Shown piece after piece: positions 60,509-64,000 of a stretch of DNA of 64,000 bases. The notes under the pieces are model-generated. The model was not told the origin of the DNA. It did no database searches and saw nothing but the letters and a program-made list of their open reading frames with translations. The position numbers and the translations under genes were made by a program. Origin of the DNA: Ctena decussata (Eukaryota; Mollusca; Bivalvia; Lucinida; Lucinidae); NCBI GenBank assembly GCA_963989385.1, contig OZ022512.1, positions 26,619,899 through 26,683,898 on the forward strand. The letters run 5' to 3'. The stretch's first letter is position 1, and each line of letters opens with the position of its first letter.

Positions 60509-63500
60509 TTGCAAAGTTTGGGTATTTTTGGCAGAGTAGCTTGGGAGTGAAAGATGATGGGCCAAGCTGCTATGCCAGACATGCTCAAATATGCAATAGC
60601 AAACAGTGTCAATTCAGATGCAAATAATGTAGACTCAGAGAAAGGGGCCCCATACATTTATCTTTCAACTGCAACATGTAACCTTCTTTGGTATCTTTGT
60701 GAGTTCAATTTTTACTGCCGCTTTTATTTTATATTTTCAGGCATCTCAAACTACCGATGTCTCAAAGAAAATTTGCTGGGACCAGGAAGTTTACTTTGAG
60801 ATATCAGTAGGTTGGAGGTATTGTATTCCCCCAAATAGTGTGAGTATTTTTTTCATTTCTTTGAGCATTGCTGGCATACTAAGTTTGGTGGTAAGGGATG
60901 TTCAACTCCGGATATCTCAAACTACCGATATCTCAAAGAAAATTCGCTGGGACCAGGAAATTTACTTTGAGATATCAGTAAGTTGGAGATATTGAGAGTT
61001 GACTGTCTGTTGAAGTACAATACATGTTTAAGGTCATATGGAACAGCAAACAGGGTAGACTTTGGCAAAGTTTGAGTATTCTGGCATAGTTAGTTTGGTG
61101 GGAGTGGATGTTCAACTTTGGGTATTTCAAACTACCGATACCTCAAAGAAAATTTGCTGGGACCAGAAAATTAATATTCACTTTGAGATATCAGTAGTTT
61201 GGAGATATCGAGAGTTGACTGTCTGTTGAAATAAATACATGTGTAAGGTCAGATGGAACAGCAAACAGGAACAGCAAACAGGGTAAAGTCTTTTGCAAAG
61301 TTTGGGTATTGCTGGCAGAGAAGCTTGGGAGGGGAGGATGATGGGCCAAGCTACTATGCCAGACATGCTTAAATATGCAATAGCAAACAATGTCAATTCA
61401 GATGCAAATAATGTAGAGTCAGAGAAAGGGGCCCCATACATTTATCTTTCAACTGCAACATGTAACCTTCTTTAGTATCTTTGTGAGTTCAGTTTTTGCT
61501 GCCGCTTTTATTTTATATTTTCAGGCATCTCAAACTACCGATATCTCAAAGAAAATTTGCTGGGACCAGGAAATATACTTTGAGATATCAGTAGGTTGGA
61601 GGTATAGTATTCCCCCAAAATAGTGTGAGTATTTTTTTCATTCCTTTGAGCATTAGTGGCATACTAAGTTTGGTGGTAAGGGATGTTCAACTTCTGATAT
61701 CTCAAACTACCGATATCTCAAAGAAAATTTGCTGGGACCAGGAAATTTACTTTGAGATATCAGTAATTTGTAGATATTAAGAGTTGACTGTCTGTTGAAG
61801 TACAATACATGTTTAAGGTCATATGGAACAGCAAACAGGGTAGACTTTGGCAAAGTTTGAGTATTCTGGCATAGTTAGTTTGGTGGAAGGGGATGTTCAA
61901 CTTTGGGTATTTCAAACTACCGATATCTCAAAGATAATTTGTTTGGACCAGAAAATTTACTTTGAGATATCCGTAGTTTGGAGATTTCGAGAGTTGACTG
62001 TCTGTTGAAATAAATATATGTGTAAGGTCAGATGGAACAGCAAACAGGAACAGCAAACAGGGTAGACTCTATTGCAAAGTTTGGGTATTTCTGGCAGAGT
62101 AGCTTGGGAGGGGAGGATGATGGGCCAAGCGACCATGCCAGACATGCTCAAATATGCAATAGCAAACAGTGTCAATTCAGATGCAAATAATGTAGACTCA
62201 GAGAAAGGGGCCCCATACATTTATCTTTCAACTGCAACATGTAACCTTCTTTAGTATCTTTGTGAGTTCAATTTTTGCTGCCGCTTTTATTTTATATTTT
62301 CAGGCATCTCAAACTCCCGATATCTCAAAGAAATTTTGCTGGGACCAGGAAGTTTACTTTGAGATATCAGTAGGTTGGAGTTATAGTATTCCCCAAAATA
62401 GTGTGAGTATTTTTTTCATTCCTTTGATCATTCATTTGCCGGCATACTAAGTTTGGTGGTAAGGGATGTTCAACTCCGGATATCTCAAACTACAGATATC
62501 TCAAAGAAAATTTGCTCGGACCAGGAAATTTACTTTGAGATATCAGTAAGTTGGAGATATTGAGAGTTGACTGTCTGTTGAAGTACAATACATGTTAAAG
62601 GTCATATGGAACAGCAAACAGGATAGACTTTGGCAAAGTTTGAGTATTCTGGCATAGTTAGTTTGGTGGGAGGAAATGTTCAACTTTGGGTATTTCAAAC
62701 TACCGATATCTCAAAGAAAATTTGCTGGGACCAGAAAATTACTTCGAGATATTATTACTTTGGAGATATTGAGAGTTGACTGTCTGTTGAAATAAATACA
62801 TGTGTAAGGTCAGATGGAACAGCAAACAGGAACAGCAAACAGGGTAGACTCTATTGCCAAGTTTGGGTATTGCTGGCAGAGTAGCTTGGGAGGGGAGGAT
62901 GATGGGCCAAGCTGCTATGCCAGACATGCTCAAATATGCAATAGCAAACAGTGTCAATTCAGATGCAAATAATGTAGACTCAGAGAAAGGGGCCCCATAC
63001 ATTTATCTTTCAACTGCAACATGTAACCTTCTTTGGTATCTTTGTGAGTTCAATTTTTGCTGCCGCTTTTATTTTATATTTTCAGGCATCTCAAACTACC
63101 GATATCTCAAAGAAATTTTGCTGGGACCAGGAAACTTACTTTGAAATATCAGTAGGTTGGAGGTATAGTATTCCCCAAAATAGTGTGAGTATTTTTTTCA
63201 TTCCTTTGAGCATTGCTGGCATACTAAGTTTGGTGGTAAGGGATGTTCAACTCCGGATATCTCAAACTACCGATATCTCAAAGAAAATTTGCTGGGACCA
63301 GGAAATTTACTTTGAGATATCGGTAATTTGTAGATATTAAGAGTTGACTGTCTGTTGAAGTACAATACATGTTTAAGGTCATATGGAACAGCAAACAGGG
63401 TAGACTTTGGCAAAGTTTGAGTATTCTGGCATAGTTAGTTTGGTGGAAGGGGATGTTCAACTTTGGGTATTTCAAACTATCGATATCTCAAAGACAATTT

Positions 63501-64000
63501 GTTTGGACCATAAAATTTACTTTGAGATATCCGTAGTTTGGAGATTTCGAGAGTTGACTGTCTGTCGAAATAAATATATGTGTAAGGTCAGATGAAAAAA
63601 GCAAACAGGAACAGCAAACAGGGTAGACTCTATTGCAAAGTTTGGGTATTTCTGGCAGAGTAGCTTGGGAGGGGAGGATGATGGGCCAAGCTGCTATGCC
63701 AGACATGCTCAAATATGCAATAGCAAACAGTGTCAATTCAGATGCAAATAATGTAGACTCAGAGAAAGGGGCCCCACACATTTATCTTTCAACTGCAACA
63801 TGTAACCTTCTTAAGTATCTTTGTGAGTTCAATTTTTGCTGCCGCTTTTATTTTATATTTTCAGGCATCTCAAACTCCCGATATCTCAAAGAAAATTTGC
63901 TGGGACCAGGAAGTTTACTTTGAGATATCAGTAGGTTGGAGTTATAGTATTCCCCAAAATTGTGTGAGTATTTTTTTCATTCCTTAGATCATTCATTTGC
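60509..64000. repeat. Diverged edge subfamily: ~780-bp monomers
   Basis: Anchors lie at 60509, 61293, 62072, 62854 and 63633, giving spacings of 784, 779, 782 and 779 bp. These monomers align end to end with the main type but carry fixed differences: gacatgctcaaatatgc instead of gacgtgctcaaaaatgc, aaccttctt instead of aacctgctt, ggcagagtagc in place of ggcatagtagc, and ggcatactaag in sub-repeat B. Two length changes explain the shorter period. The internal duplication of about 30 bp in the B spacer of the main type is absent, and about 13 bp is added by duplicating 'aacagcaaacagg' in the C spacer. Higher divergence of this sort is typical of the edge of a satellite array, or it may be a separate block; the window ends before that can be decided. 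Confidence 0.9.

Larger units (their letters stand above)
1..64000. repeat. Tandem satellite array filling the whole window
   Basis: The same unit recurs head-to-tail, always in the same orientation, with no unique sequence between copies. A convenient phase anchor is the trinucleotide ttg in 'ctattgcaaagtttgag'. Anchors lie 792-795 bp apart in most of the window; shorter spacings are individual deletions and about 780 bp is the rule after 60.5 kb. Neither edge of the window shows flanking sequence, so the true array is longer. Each monomer normally holds one ApaI site (within ggggcccc) and several GATATC sites. The monomer is not one I recognise from any named satellite family. It could equally be described as a macrosatellite, because each unit carries a short open reading frame, but nothing shows that it is expressed. 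Confidence 0.97.

Noticed and set aside
59931..63781. 87-97-codon minus-strand frames in the edge subfamily (MYGAPFSESTL...)
   Set aside because: They are the reverse strand of the recurring plus-strand frame and palindrome sequence, opened by the edge-type changes; no independent support.
1..64000. Annotating each recurrent 60-102-codon frame as a separate protein gene
   Set aside because: They are the same DNA repeated, many start at non-ATG codons, several copies are frameshifted or stopped, and changes between copies do not favour silent sites. No recognisable protein family.
1..64000. CRISPR array
   Set aside because: Repeat units are hundreds of bases long with no unique spacers, and there are no cas genes.
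1..64000. 5S rRNA, tRNA or SINE-derived repeat with an RNA polymerase III promoter
   Set aside because: No A-box/B-box pair such as ggttcgaatcc and no tRNA-like fold was seen in the monomer.

Overview
The window is one uninterrupted tandem-repeat (satellite-type) array. I see no ordinary gene, rRNA, tRNA, transposase, CRISPR array or unique-sequence island. A monomer of about 794 bp, AT-rich and very similar from copy to copy, repeats head-to-tail from the first base to about 59.9 kb (77 phase anchors). A diverged subfamily of about 780 bp then runs to the last base. Both window ends fall inside monomers, so the array continues in both directions. Arrays of this kind point to a eukaryotic nuclear genome, most likely an animal; the species and chromosomal position cannot be read from the sequence.

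Each monomer is a composite of three related sub-repeats, here called A, B and C. All three share a block reading roughly 'ctggcat/agactta...ggatatctcaaactacc' followed by a near-perfect palindrome of about 60 bp with EcoRV (GATATC) sites in both arms. Palindrome starts lie 171 bp (A to B), about 240 bp (B to C) and 384 bp (C to next A) apart. Sub-repeat A also carries about 174 bp absent from B and C. That insert completes an 18-bp-arm hairpin, contains most of a recurring short open reading frame (45 codons from its first ATG, 69 in some copies), one ApaI site, and a GTGAGT...polypyrimidine...CAG stretch that looks like a 42-bp intron.

Layout: 0-5.1 kb, a 2380-bp trimer present twice; 5.5-8.7 kb, a 1588-bp dimer present twice; 8.3-11.4 kb, a block recurring at 20.9-23.8 and 43.3-46.4 kb; 11.4-16.1 kb, mixed monomers; 16.1-19.3 kb, another 1588-bp dimer twice; 23.8-27.0 kb, a third dimer pair; 27.8-35.3 kb, a partial six-monomer period of 4763 bp; 34.8-42.4 kb, a 3798-bp five-monomer block duplicated almost exactly; 46-59.6 kb, mosaic monomers including a block shared by 48.3-49.4 and 55.2-56.3 kb; 59.9-60.5 kb, a scrambled junction; 60.5-64 kb, the diverged subfamily.

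The most interesting regularity is that shortened monomers have lost almost exactly one inter-palindrome interval (171, 240 or 410 bp), with junctions inside or beside the palindromes. A second is that the sub-repeat A insert is much better conserved between the two subfamilies than the rest of the monomer, apparently without codon-type constraint. All statements come from reading the sequence by eye; identities and boundaries are approximate.
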